From assembly GCA_946480675.1 (NCBI GenBank), contig CAMLKS010000200.1:1-5317 (forward strand): a stretch of 5,317 nt of DNA, written 5' to 3'. The stretch comes from an uncultured Bacteroidota bacterium. GTDB lineage: Bacteria > Bacteroidota > Bacteroidia > Chitinophagales > Chitinophagaceae. The notes beneath the pieces are model-generated. The model did not search any database. It was not told the origin of the DNA and worked only from the letters and a program-made list of their open reading frames with translations. The first letter of the stretch is position 1, and each line of letters starts with the position of its first letter. The position numbers and the translations under genes were made by a program. Below are positions 1 through 5,317 of the stretch, in pieces.

Positions 1-1
1 C

Positions 2-1501
2 CAGATACCCTCTACGCATGCTTACCAGTTCCTGGCACAAACGGGTGACCCGCTTACTATAGGTACGGGTACCGTAAAAAGTAATTTTGACTTTACAGGA
101 TATGTGGCAAAGAATGGTACGAGCAGCACCGAAGGATGGATAGACCTGAACCACGAACGTGGTAATAAAACAGGTGGTGTGTCTGTATTTGGTGTGCATT
201 TCAATGCTTCTATGGGTTTATGGGTAGTAGATAGTGTAGGTGCTGTAGATTTTTCAACCGTTGCAGAAACGCAAGCCAACTGTTCCGGTGGTGTTACGCC
301 ATGGGAAACCAGCATTACCTGCGAAGAAGATTATCCGAGTACAGGTGATGCGAATAGTGATGGTTATATCGACTTTGGCTGGAATGTAGAGGTAGACCCT
401 AAAACAAGAAAAGTAAAAGACTATGGCAATGGCCCTGAAAAACTGTGGGCTATGGGCCGAATGAGCCATGAAAATGTAGTAGTGCATAAAGACCGTAAGA
501 CGGTTTATTATGGTGAAGATGACGGCCTTGGTGCATTATATAAATTCGTAGCTAATACAGCAGGCAACCTTTCAACAGGTTCGCTGTATGTGCTGAAATT
601 AGATCAGCCATTATCGGGCAACGAACCTACAGGCACAACGGGTACGTGGGTAAGCGTACCTAACACTACCAAACAGGAGCGTAATGATGTGAAGATATTT
701 GGTTCGGCTATGGGTAGTACTTTTTCAGGTATTGAAGATGTAGAGATTGGCACCATTGATAGCCAGATATATTTTACCGCCAAAGGGTATAACCGCATCT
801 ATCGTTTTGTTGACAACGGTAGTACTATTACAGGTTTCCAAACGTATGCAGGTGGTAAAACATACCGTGTAACCAGCGGTACAGATGTGATAAGCGAAGA
901 CTGGGGTAGCGGTAACGACAACCTGGCATTTGACGACAGGGGTAACCTGTGGGTATTGCAGGATGGTGGCCGCAACCACGTATGGGTGATACGTCCGGGC
1001 CATACACAGGCTAACCCTAAAATCGAAGTGTTTATGCATGCACCACGTGAATCTGAACCTACCGGTATGACATTTACGCCCGATTACAAGTATATGTTCA
1101 TATCAATACAGGAACCTGCATCAAGCGTTACAAGATCGCAAACAGATGTGGCGGGTGTAACCAAAACAGTGAACAAGAGTACGATGATGGTCATATCTCG
1201 CAAGGAATACCTGGGCGTACCTCAGAGTGTAAAAGAAGTTGCTGTACTGGATAAGAACGTAAGAATATATCCTAATCCATTCACAGAAAGTGCAACGCTT
1301 GAAATAGATGTGACAGAAAATAAATCAAGCCTGCACATTGAAATGATAGATATTATGGGTAAAACAGTTCAGGAGATAAATGCTGGTACGCTGGATAAGG
1401 GTATGTATAAATATACCATTGCCGGTCCTGCAACAGGTTTTTACTTCTGCAACGTAACCATCAATGGCATACGCACTACTTATAAGGTAGTAAAACGATA
1501 A
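2..1501 (+). CDS. PhoX/DUF839-type alkaline phosphatase-like protein with T9SS sorting domain (5' partial)
   Basis: The frame is open from the window edge, so the N-terminus and signal peptide lie upstream; 499 residues are visible. The GTG at 104 is only an internal valine codon: in-frame sequence before it (HAYQFLAQTGDPL, NFDFTGYV) matches the start of the PhoX/DUF839 fold. Family landmarks follow in order: NCSGGVTPW with its cysteine at 281-283, TCEED after it, GRMSHEN (455-475), YYGEDD (506-523), GIEDVEIG near 728-751, DNLAFDDRGNLW (917-952) and EPTGMTF (1055-1075). In characterised PhoX such acidic residues and the cysteine bind a calcium and iron cluster that hydrolyses phosphate esters; which residues do so here is inferred. 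The protein ends in a T9SS type A sorting domain, predicting export across the outer membrane. PhoX-like phosphatase activity is likely but not certain, because many DUF839 proteins are uncharacterised. TAA stop at 1499. Confidence 0.88.
   Translation, partial: QIPSTHAYQFLAQTGDPLTIGTGTVKSNFDFTGYVAKNGTSSTEGWIDLNHERGNKTGGVSVFGVHFNASMGLWVVDSVGAVDFSTVAETQANCSGGVTPWETSITCEEDYPSTGDANSDGYIDFGWNVEVDPKTRKVKDYGNGPEKLWAMGRMSHENVVVHKDRKTVYYGEDDGLGALYKFVANTAGNLSTGSLYVLKLDQPLSGNEPTGTTGTWVSVPNTTKQERNDVKIFGSAMGSTFSGIEDVEIGTIDSQIYFTAKGYNRIYRFVDNGSTITGFQTYAGGKTYRVTSGTDVISEDWGSGNDNLAFDDRGNLWVLQDGGRNHVWVIRPGHTQANPKIEVFMHAPRESEPTGMTFTPDYKYMFISIQEPASSVTRSQTDVAGVTKTVNKSTMMVISRKEYLGVPQSVKEVAVLDKNVRIYPNPFTESATLEIDVTENKSSLHIEMIDIMGKTVQEINAGTLDKGMYKYTIAGPATGFYFCNVTINGIRTTYKVVKR
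1259..1498 (+). other. T9SS type A C-terminal sorting domain of the PhoX-like protein
   Basis: The last 80 residues begin VRIYPNPF and continue with a beta-rich segment (ATLEIDV, LHIEMIDIMGKTVQEI, GMYKYTI, GFYFCNVTING) to a basic tail ending KVVKR. The YPNPF opening, the central D-x-x-G-K-x-V strand, the G-F-Y-F strand and the terminal lysine/arginine residues are the standard pattern of the Por secretion system sorting domain. In known T9SS clients this domain directs passage through the outer membrane and is then removed, leaving the protein attached to the surface lipopolysaccharide or released. A linker of about 30 residues (near 1170-1258) separates it from the enzyme domain. Confidence 0.92.
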
Positions 1502-1525
1502 CAGTTGTTAAATGTATCATACTTG

Positions 1526-1556
1526 AAAGCCGCTCTTTACGGGGCGGCTTTTATTG
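1526..1556 (+). terminator. Rho-independent terminator downstream of the PhoX-like gene
   Basis: AAAGCCGC (1526-1533) pairs perfectly with GCGGCTTT (1544-1551) around a 10-base loop that can add G-T and C-G pairs, and is followed by a T-rich run to 1556. It sits 24 bases after the stop codon. On the opposite strand the stem ends in only three Ts, so any termination of the convergent lipoprotein transcript is probably weak. Confidence 0.82.
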
Positions 1557-1564
1557 TAATGTAT

Positions 1565-1993
1565 CTATTGATAAGCTTTGATGTATTTCATCATTATCTG
1601 CCCGCGCTCTGCGCTTATTTGATAATAATCGTGGAAGATAGTATCGGTATCGAAATGAAAACCGAGAATGTATGTATATGCACTATCACCTTTACGAAGC
1701 AGGGGTTTAAAATGTTCGCCGCCATGCGGTAACCTGATAGTACTGTTAGCGAGGTTGTTGCCCCAGATAGCTTCCACATCATACGTGCCATTGATACTGC
1801 TATCCGTAGCTATAACAGATACGGAAAACATATGGCCATTCAGTTTATCCTCAGCAATATCCATACTATCGGCAGCCACTATAGTGCCGGTGGCGGGAGC
1901 TTTGTGCTTAGTTTGAGTTTCCGTATCTGCAGGTGCACTATTTGTTGTGCAGGCACCGGCAAGCAGCAATACAGGGATCAGGTATTTTATCAT
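1565..1993 (-). CDS. Small predicted lipoprotein of unknown function (142 aa)
   Basis: I do not recognise a named family. The ATG at 1993-1991 gives a short lipoprotein signal peptide: a lysine near the start, hydrophobic residues 4-12 (YLIPVLLLA), and a lipobox-like AGAC with the lipidated cysteine at residue 15 (codon 1951-1949). A polar Thr/Ala/Pro-rich linker (about 16-36) follows. The remaining ~105 residues look like one small beta-rich domain, with segments such as MFSVSVIATDSS, TYDVEAIWGNN, STIRLPHGGEHFKP and YTYILGFHFDTDTIFHDYY. There is no acidic cluster right after the cysteine, so placement facing the periplasm is likelier than surface export; this is inference. It ends with TAG, converges on the PhoX-like gene with 63 bases between them, and starts divergently from the DPP III gene. 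No good ribosome binding site is seen. A real gene on signal peptide, length and codon pattern; function unknown. Confidence 0.8.
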   Translation of the reverse strand: MIKYLIPVLLLAGACTTNSAPADTETQTKHKAPATGTIVAADSMDIAEDKLNGHMFSVSVIATDSSINGTYDVEAIWGNNLANSTIRLPHGGEHFKPLLRKGDSAYTYILGFHFDTDTIFHDYYQISAERGQIMMKYIKAYQ

Positions 1994-2096
1994 GCGGCTG
2001 CAAAATACTACCTACCTATTAAAATACCATGCAGATATACTGCCGTATGCCAGTAAACCCTTATTTTTAACCGTTATAAAAATCCCTTTATAGAAA
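1994..2096. promoter_or_regulatory. Divergent intergenic region expected to hold promoters for the lipoprotein and DPP III genes
   Basis: These 103 bases separate two divergent start codons and are A+T-rich, especially 2052-2096. A Bacteroidota sigma-factor -7 element is TAnnTTTG; the nearest plus-strand match is TATTTTTA at 2062-2069 (seven of eight positions), which would give a leader of roughly 20-25 bases before the ATG at 2097. I see no convincing -33 TTG element with it and no good minus-strand match. The imperfect palindrome GCAGATATACTGC (2031-2043) lies near the middle. That the region has promoter function follows from gene orientation; the exact elements are uncertain. Confidence 0.45.
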
Positions 2097-4184
2097 ATGA
2101 AAAAGTGGAAACTACCTGTTATGGCAATGATAGGAGCACAAGTGTTTGTTACGGCATGTAACAACAACGCTGCCACAGGCGATAAAACAGCCGATAGTAC
2201 GGCAGCACCTGTAGCAGTATACGATACCAACTTTAATGTAGAGGCTGAAGCATTTGCCGATATACAAGTGCTGCGCTACCAGGTGCCGGGCTGGGATGGC
2301 CTGAGCCTGCAGCAAAAGCAACTGTCGTACTACCTGTATGAAGCAGCGCTTTGTGGCCGCGATATCATTTACGACCAGAAGAGTAAATACGGCATACTGT
2401 TGCGCAAAACACTGGAAGCTGTATACACTACTTACAATGGCAGTAAAGACAGCGCAGACTGGAAGAAATTTGAAGAATACTGTGGCCGTTTCTGGTTTAG
2501 CAGCGGCAACCACCACCATTATAGCAATGAGAAATTCCTGCCGGAATGCAAGTATGAATACTTTGCGGAACTGGTAAAGAACAGCGACCAATCGCTGCTG
2601 CCGAAAGAACAGGGCGAAACGGTAGAGGCATTCCTGACACGCATCAAGCCACTTATCTACGACCCTAAGGTAGAACCTAAAGTGGTGGACCTGCGCCCGA
2701 ATGTTGACAACGTGGTGAACTCTTCCAACAACTTTTATGAAGGTGTAACGCAGAAGGAAGTAGAAGCATTCTATTCAAAGTTTGATACGAAAGGCAATGC
2801 ACCATCGTGGGGCCTGAACAGCAAACTGATGAAAGAGAATGGCCAGATAGTAGAGAAAACATGGAAAGTGGGCGGCATGTACAGCGCATCTATCGAAAAG
2901 ATAGTAGGCTGGCTGGAAAAAGCCGTAACCGTTGCTGAAAACGACCAGCAAAAGAAAGCGCTGCAACTGCTGATACAATATTATCGTACAGGCGACCTGA
3001 AAACATTTGATGAGTACAGCATAGCATGGGCCAATGATGTAAACTCCCGCATAGATGTAGTGAACGGTTTTATAGAAGTGTACCTGGATGCGATAGGTAA
3101 GAAAGGCAGCTTTGAAAGTGTAGTATCTATGAAAGATATGGAAGCTACCAAGCGCATTAAGGCGATAGCCGACCAGGCGCAATGGTTTGAAGATAATTCG
3201 CCACTGATGCCCGAGCATAAGAAGAAAAGCGTAAAAGGTATCACGGCTAAAGCTATCACAGTAATAGTAGAAAGTGGTGATGCGGCCCCAAGCACGCCGA
3301 TAGGTGTGAACCTGCCAAATGCCGACTGGATACGTAAAGAGCATGGTTCAAAATCGGTATCGCTGAGCAATATTATCCATTCATACAATGTAGCCAGCGC
3401 TAAAGGTGGTGTGCTGGATGAGTTTGCTGTGAATGATACGGTGAAAGCCCGTGCAAAGAAATACGGCAACCTGGCATCTGACCTGCATACCGATATGCAC
3501 GAGTGTATAGGGCACGCATCCGGACAAATAAACCCGGGTGTGGAAACAACGGATAAGACGCTGAAAAACTATGCATCTTGCCTGGAAGAAGCACGTGCCG
3601 ACCTGGTGGGCCTGTACTATGCTATAGACCCTAAACTGACGGAGATAGGCGTAGCACCCAGCAAAGAAGTAGGTATGGCTGAATATGACAGCTATATGAT
3701 GAATGGCCTGATGACGCAGCTGACACGCCTGAAACCGGGAGAGCAACTGGAAGAAGCACATATGCGCAACCGCGCACTGAATGCACGCTGGGCTTATGAA
3801 AAAGGTAAGAAAGACAACGTAGTAGAGTTTGTAAAGAAAGACGGCAAGACATATGTACGCGTTAACGATTACGAAAAACTGCGTGATCTGTTTGGCCAAC
3901 TGCTGAAAGAGATACAACGCATAAAATCGGAAGGCGACTATGCTGCCGGTAAGGCGTTAGTAGAAACATATGGCGTGAAAGTAGACCCTGTACTGCACAA
4001 GGAGATACTGGAGCGTTATGCAAAGCTGAATGTAAAACCTTACCGTGGTTTTATACAGCCCCGCCTGGTGCCCGTAATGGATGGCGACAAGATAACCGAT
4101 GTGAAAGTAGAGTACCCTGAAAGCTTCTACCAGCAAATGATAGAGTATGCTAAGAAATATAGCTACCTGCCGGTGAAGAACTAA
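2097..4184 (+). CDS. Dipeptidyl peptidase III (peptidase family M49), predicted lipoprotein
   Basis: A complete 695-residue M49 zinc metallopeptidase, which removes dipeptides from the N-termini of short peptides. The zinc motif HECIGH spans residues 468-473 (3498-3515): His468 and His473 as ligands, Glu469 as catalytic base. The second motif EEARAD spans 497-502 (3585-3602), with Glu498 as the likely third ligand by analogy with the human enzyme. Other family segments include AALCGRDIIYDQ, FWFSSGNHHHY, NGFIEVYLDAIGKKGSFE, the substrate-cleft stretch PSTPIGVNLPNADW, and a C-terminal end resembling bacterial enzymes (QMIEYAKKYSYLP). Length is close to the Bacteroides enzyme (about 675) and shorter than human (737). 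Residues 1-21 form a lipoprotein signal (basic MKKWK, hydrophobic stretch, VTAC), so it is probably anchored in the envelope, unlike the cytosolic animal enzyme. It is a single-gene transcript by layout: divergent neighbour upstream, strong terminator 20 bases after the TAA. No Shine-Dalgarno is seen; this ATG is chosen because it supplies the signal peptide. Confidence 0.96.
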   Translation: MKKWKLPVMAMIGAQVFVTACNNNAATGDKTADSTAAPVAVYDTNFNVEAEAFADIQVLRYQVPGWDGLSLQQKQLSYYLYEAALCGRDIIYDQKSKYGILLRKTLEAVYTTYNGSKDSADWKKFEEYCGRFWFSSGNHHHYSNEKFLPECKYEYFAELVKNSDQSLLPKEQGETVEAFLTRIKPLIYDPKVEPKVVDLRPNVDNVVNSSNNFYEGVTQKEVEAFYSKFDTKGNAPSWGLNSKLMKENGQIVEKTWKVGGMYSASIEKIVGWLEKAVTVAENDQQKKALQLLIQYYRTGDLKTFDEYSIAWANDVNSRIDVVNGFIEVYLDAIGKKGSFESVVSMKDMEATKRIKAIADQAQWFEDNSPLMPEHKKKSVKGITAKAITVIVESGDAAPSTPIGVNLPNADWIRKEHGSKSVSLSNIIHSYNVASAKGGVLDEFAVNDTVKARAKKYGNLASDLHTDMHECIGHASGQINPGVETTDKTLKNYASCLEEARADLVGLYYAIDPKLTEIGVAPSKEVGMAEYDSYMMNGLMTQLTRLKPGEQLEEAHMRNRALNARWAYEKGKKDNVVEFVKKDGKTYVRVNDYEKLRDLFGQLLKEIQRIKSEGDYAAGKALVETYGVKVDPVLHKEILERYAKLNVKPYRGFIQPRLVPVMDGDKITDVKVEYPESFYQQMIEYAKKYSYLPVKN

Positions 4185-4203
4185 GTTGAATAATTTAATA
4201 AAG

Positions 4204-4233
4204 AAAGCCCCGCATTAGCGGGGCTTTTTATTT
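4204..4233 (+). terminator. Strong bidirectional terminator between convergent DPP III and M56 genes
   Basis: AAAGCCCCGC (4204-4213) pairs perfectly over 10 bp with GCGGGGCTTT (4218-4227) around the tetraloop ATTA. On the plus strand it runs into TTTTTATTT (4225-4233). On the minus strand the stem is followed by CTTTATTAAATTATT, also T-rich, so it should stop transcripts from both sides. The hairpin directly abuts the stop codon of the M56 gene (TAA at 4230-4228). Confidence 0.92.
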
Positions 4234-5317
4234 GACTATATCTCCGTTTCTCACTTTGAAGGAGCTATGAAAATCCAATGCTTCTATTTGGAAAAGAACA
4301 GGTTGGTTATTAATCATAGCCGGCTGAGTATTCGGAACATCATTCATTAAAGAGCTTATTTTCTTACTAAATAAGTCTTGTATCTTTTGGTCAACTACTT
4401 TATTCCTATTGTTAGGATCTGCAAATTCCTGATATCTTAACCCACCATAATCGTAATAAACTATTTTACCCCTTTCATTGATAATTATGTTGTCTATATC
4501 CAGATGATATTCGCCATCGTTTAATTGCCTGAATTCCTGCTTTAATTTGCTAAAAAGATATTGTTTTAAAGACGTACCAGTTAATATACCTATAGTGCTT
4601 ATGTCAACTCCCGTGGAATAATTGCTGTAAATGCTCTTGCCATTCATAGATAATGGCTGAGGTGCTTTCATTCGTACCTTCATAATTTCTTCTCCATTGG
4701 TAGGGTCAATAATAATAACTGTGTCTCCTTGTTCTTCCGACATTTCAAACACATTTCCTTTGTAGGTTATAGTATTTCCCTTCTTGATACGCTTATCATC
4801 AGATAAAGCATTTTTGGAAAAGCACAATACACATACAAGGGTAATAGGTAGTGCCAATAGCATTTTGCTTTTAGATAAAGCAGAAGAGTTCCTGGTTAGC
4901 ATAAGGATACGTTTTTTTATGGGTGAACGATTGAAGGAATGTGAAAGGGCAGGGGCTGTGCCAAGCATGGTTTGTTCTATAAGGAATTGTCCGTAGGTTT
5001 TCGGGTCTTCGTCTACCGCAGCATCTGCCTGATATTCATGTACAGTCAGTAGCCTATTATAGTACACATATACCAAGGGGTGAAACCAGAATACCACTTT
5101 GGCTAACTGCATAAACATTAAGTCAATAAAATGCATGGCATGGCCATGCTGCTCTTCATGGTGCAGTATCATTTTTAATTGTTCTTCGCTATAGTCCTTC
5201 TTGCTGCTGATGAACACCATGCGGAAGGCAAAGAAAGGGCTGTGCGCCTTGCCGGTTTCTACTATGCTCCATACACCATCTTTCGATTTGTCGCCTCGGC
5301 GGTACATCCATATCAGT
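4228..5317 (-). CDS. M56 family (BlaR1-type) membrane metallopeptidase, C-terminal part (5' partial)
   Basis: The frame is open to the window edge (LIW precedes the Met codon at 5307-5305), so that Met is internal and the N-terminal membrane helices are missing; about 362 residues are visible. Numbering from that Met: AHSPFFAFRMVFIS (21-34), zinc motif HEEQH (50-54, codons 5160-5146), helix AKVVFWFHPLVYVYYN (69-84), HEYQADAAV (90-98) with Glu91 the likely third zinc ligand, GTAPALSHSFNRSPIKKR (116-133) and a last membrane helix LLALPITLVCVLCF (150-163). These are the order and spacing of Bacteroidota M56 proteins. The remaining ~190 residues should lie outside the inner membrane. They lack penicillin-binding motifs and hold a beta-rich domain (YHLDIDNIIINERGKIVYYDYGG, then PAMINNQPV) faintly like the TonB C-terminal fold often fused to M56 proteins. 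BlaR1 relatives sense a signal outside and cleave a BlaI-type repressor inside; a blaI-like gene would be expected just upstream, beyond the window. The signal is unknown. Confidence 0.9.
   Translation of the reverse strand, partial: LIWMYRRGDKSKDGVWSIVETGKAHSPFFAFRMVFISSKKDYSEEQLKMILHHEEQHGHAMHFIDLMFMQLAKVVFWFHPLVYVYYNRLLTVHEYQADAAVDEDPKTYGQFLIEQTMLGTAPALSHSFNRSPIKKRILMLTRNSSALSKSKMLLALPITLVCVLCFSKNALSDDKRIKKGNTITYKGNVFEMSEEQGDTVIIIDPTNGEEIMKVRMKAPQPLSMNGKSIYSNYSTGVDISTIGILTGTSLKQYLFSKLKQEFRQLNDGEYHLDIDNIIINERGKIVYYDYGGLRYQEFADPNNRNKVVDQKIQDLFSKKISSLMNDVPNTQPAMINNQPVLFQIEALDFHSSFKVRNGDIVK

Noticed and set aside
104..106. GTG as the true start of the PhoX-like gene
   Set aside because: The frame is open upstream to the window edge and the 34 residues before the GTG match the N-terminal part of the PhoX/DUF839 domain; a start here would also lack a signal peptide although the protein has a T9SS sorting domain.
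1505..2056. Plus-strand open frames opposite the small lipoprotein gene
   Set aside because: They overlap the terminator and the antisense of a lipoprotein with a coherent signal peptide; their translations show no recognisable domain and their starts are not supported.
2112..3917. Several long minus-strand open frames opposite the DPP III gene (for example 2775-3344 and 3381-3917)
   Set aside because: They lie wholly within a strongly supported M49 coding sequence, translate to Cys/Tyr/Phe/His-rich low-plausibility proteins and show no domain motifs; they are antisense shadows.
4860..4890. A Ser-x-x-Lys sequence (SKSK) in the M56 protein as a penicillin-binding active site
   Set aside because: It sits immediately before the last membrane helix, on the cytoplasmic side, without the other penicillin-binding motifs, so it is a basic juxtamembrane stretch.
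4784..4996. 70-residue plus-strand open frame inside the M56 gene
   Set aside because: It is antisense to the conserved region around the last membrane helix of the M56 protein and has no independent support.
5305..5307. ATG as the true start of the M56 gene
   Set aside because: The frame continues upstream to the window end, and the family needs N-terminal membrane helices before the catalytic loop, so this Met is internal.
1..5317. Mobile element, CRISPR array, tRNA or defence-system signature
   Set aside because: No repeat array, terminal inverted repeats, transposase or integrase motifs, tRNA-like cloverleaf or defence-protein motifs were seen; the genes present account for nearly the whole window.

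Overview
The window reads as a chromosomal segment of a Bacteroidota bacterium, most plausibly a member of the Chitinophagaceae. Three things point there: a C-terminal type IX secretion (T9SS) sorting domain on the first gene, a dipeptidyl peptidase III whose zinc motif is HECIGH followed by EEARAD (the Bacteroides-type form rather than the eukaryotic HELLGH/EECRAE form), and an M56 BlaR1-type membrane peptidase with the HEYQADAAV signature common in that phylum. Genes start without clear Shine-Dalgarno sequences, also usual for the phylum. Family and phylum calls rest on remembered motifs, since no database search was possible.

Layout: (1) positions 2-1501, plus strand, the 3' part of a PhoX/DUF839-type phosphatase-like secreted protein ending in a T9SS type A sorting domain, followed by a hairpin terminator at 1526-1556. 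(2) 1565-1993, minus strand, a 142-residue lipoprotein of unknown function, tail-to-tail with the PhoX gene. (3) 1994-2096, a 103-bp divergent intergenic region. (4) 2097-4184, plus strand, a full-length 695-residue peptidase family M49 dipeptidyl peptidase III with a lipoprotein signal. (5) 4204-4233, a strong terminator hairpin serving both convergent genes. (6) 4228 to beyond the window end, minus strand, the C-terminal part of an M56 peptidase sensor protein.

The genes do not form one operon: strands alternate (+, -, +, -) and the convergent junctions have terminators. The common theme is cell-envelope and nutrient handling: an exported phosphatase-like enzyme, an envelope dipeptidyl peptidase, an envelope lipoprotein and a membrane metalloprotease sensor. 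No phage, transposon, CRISPR, tRNA or rRNA feature was seen, and I do not see convincing evidence of an undescribed multi-gene system. The points most worth a second look are the pairing of a PhoX-type fold with a T9SS signal, the lipoprotein-anchored DPP III with a cysteine inside its zinc motif, the uncharacterised lipoprotein divergent from it, and the M56 protein whose sensor domain is not a penicillin-binding domain and is much richer in A+T than its catalytic part.
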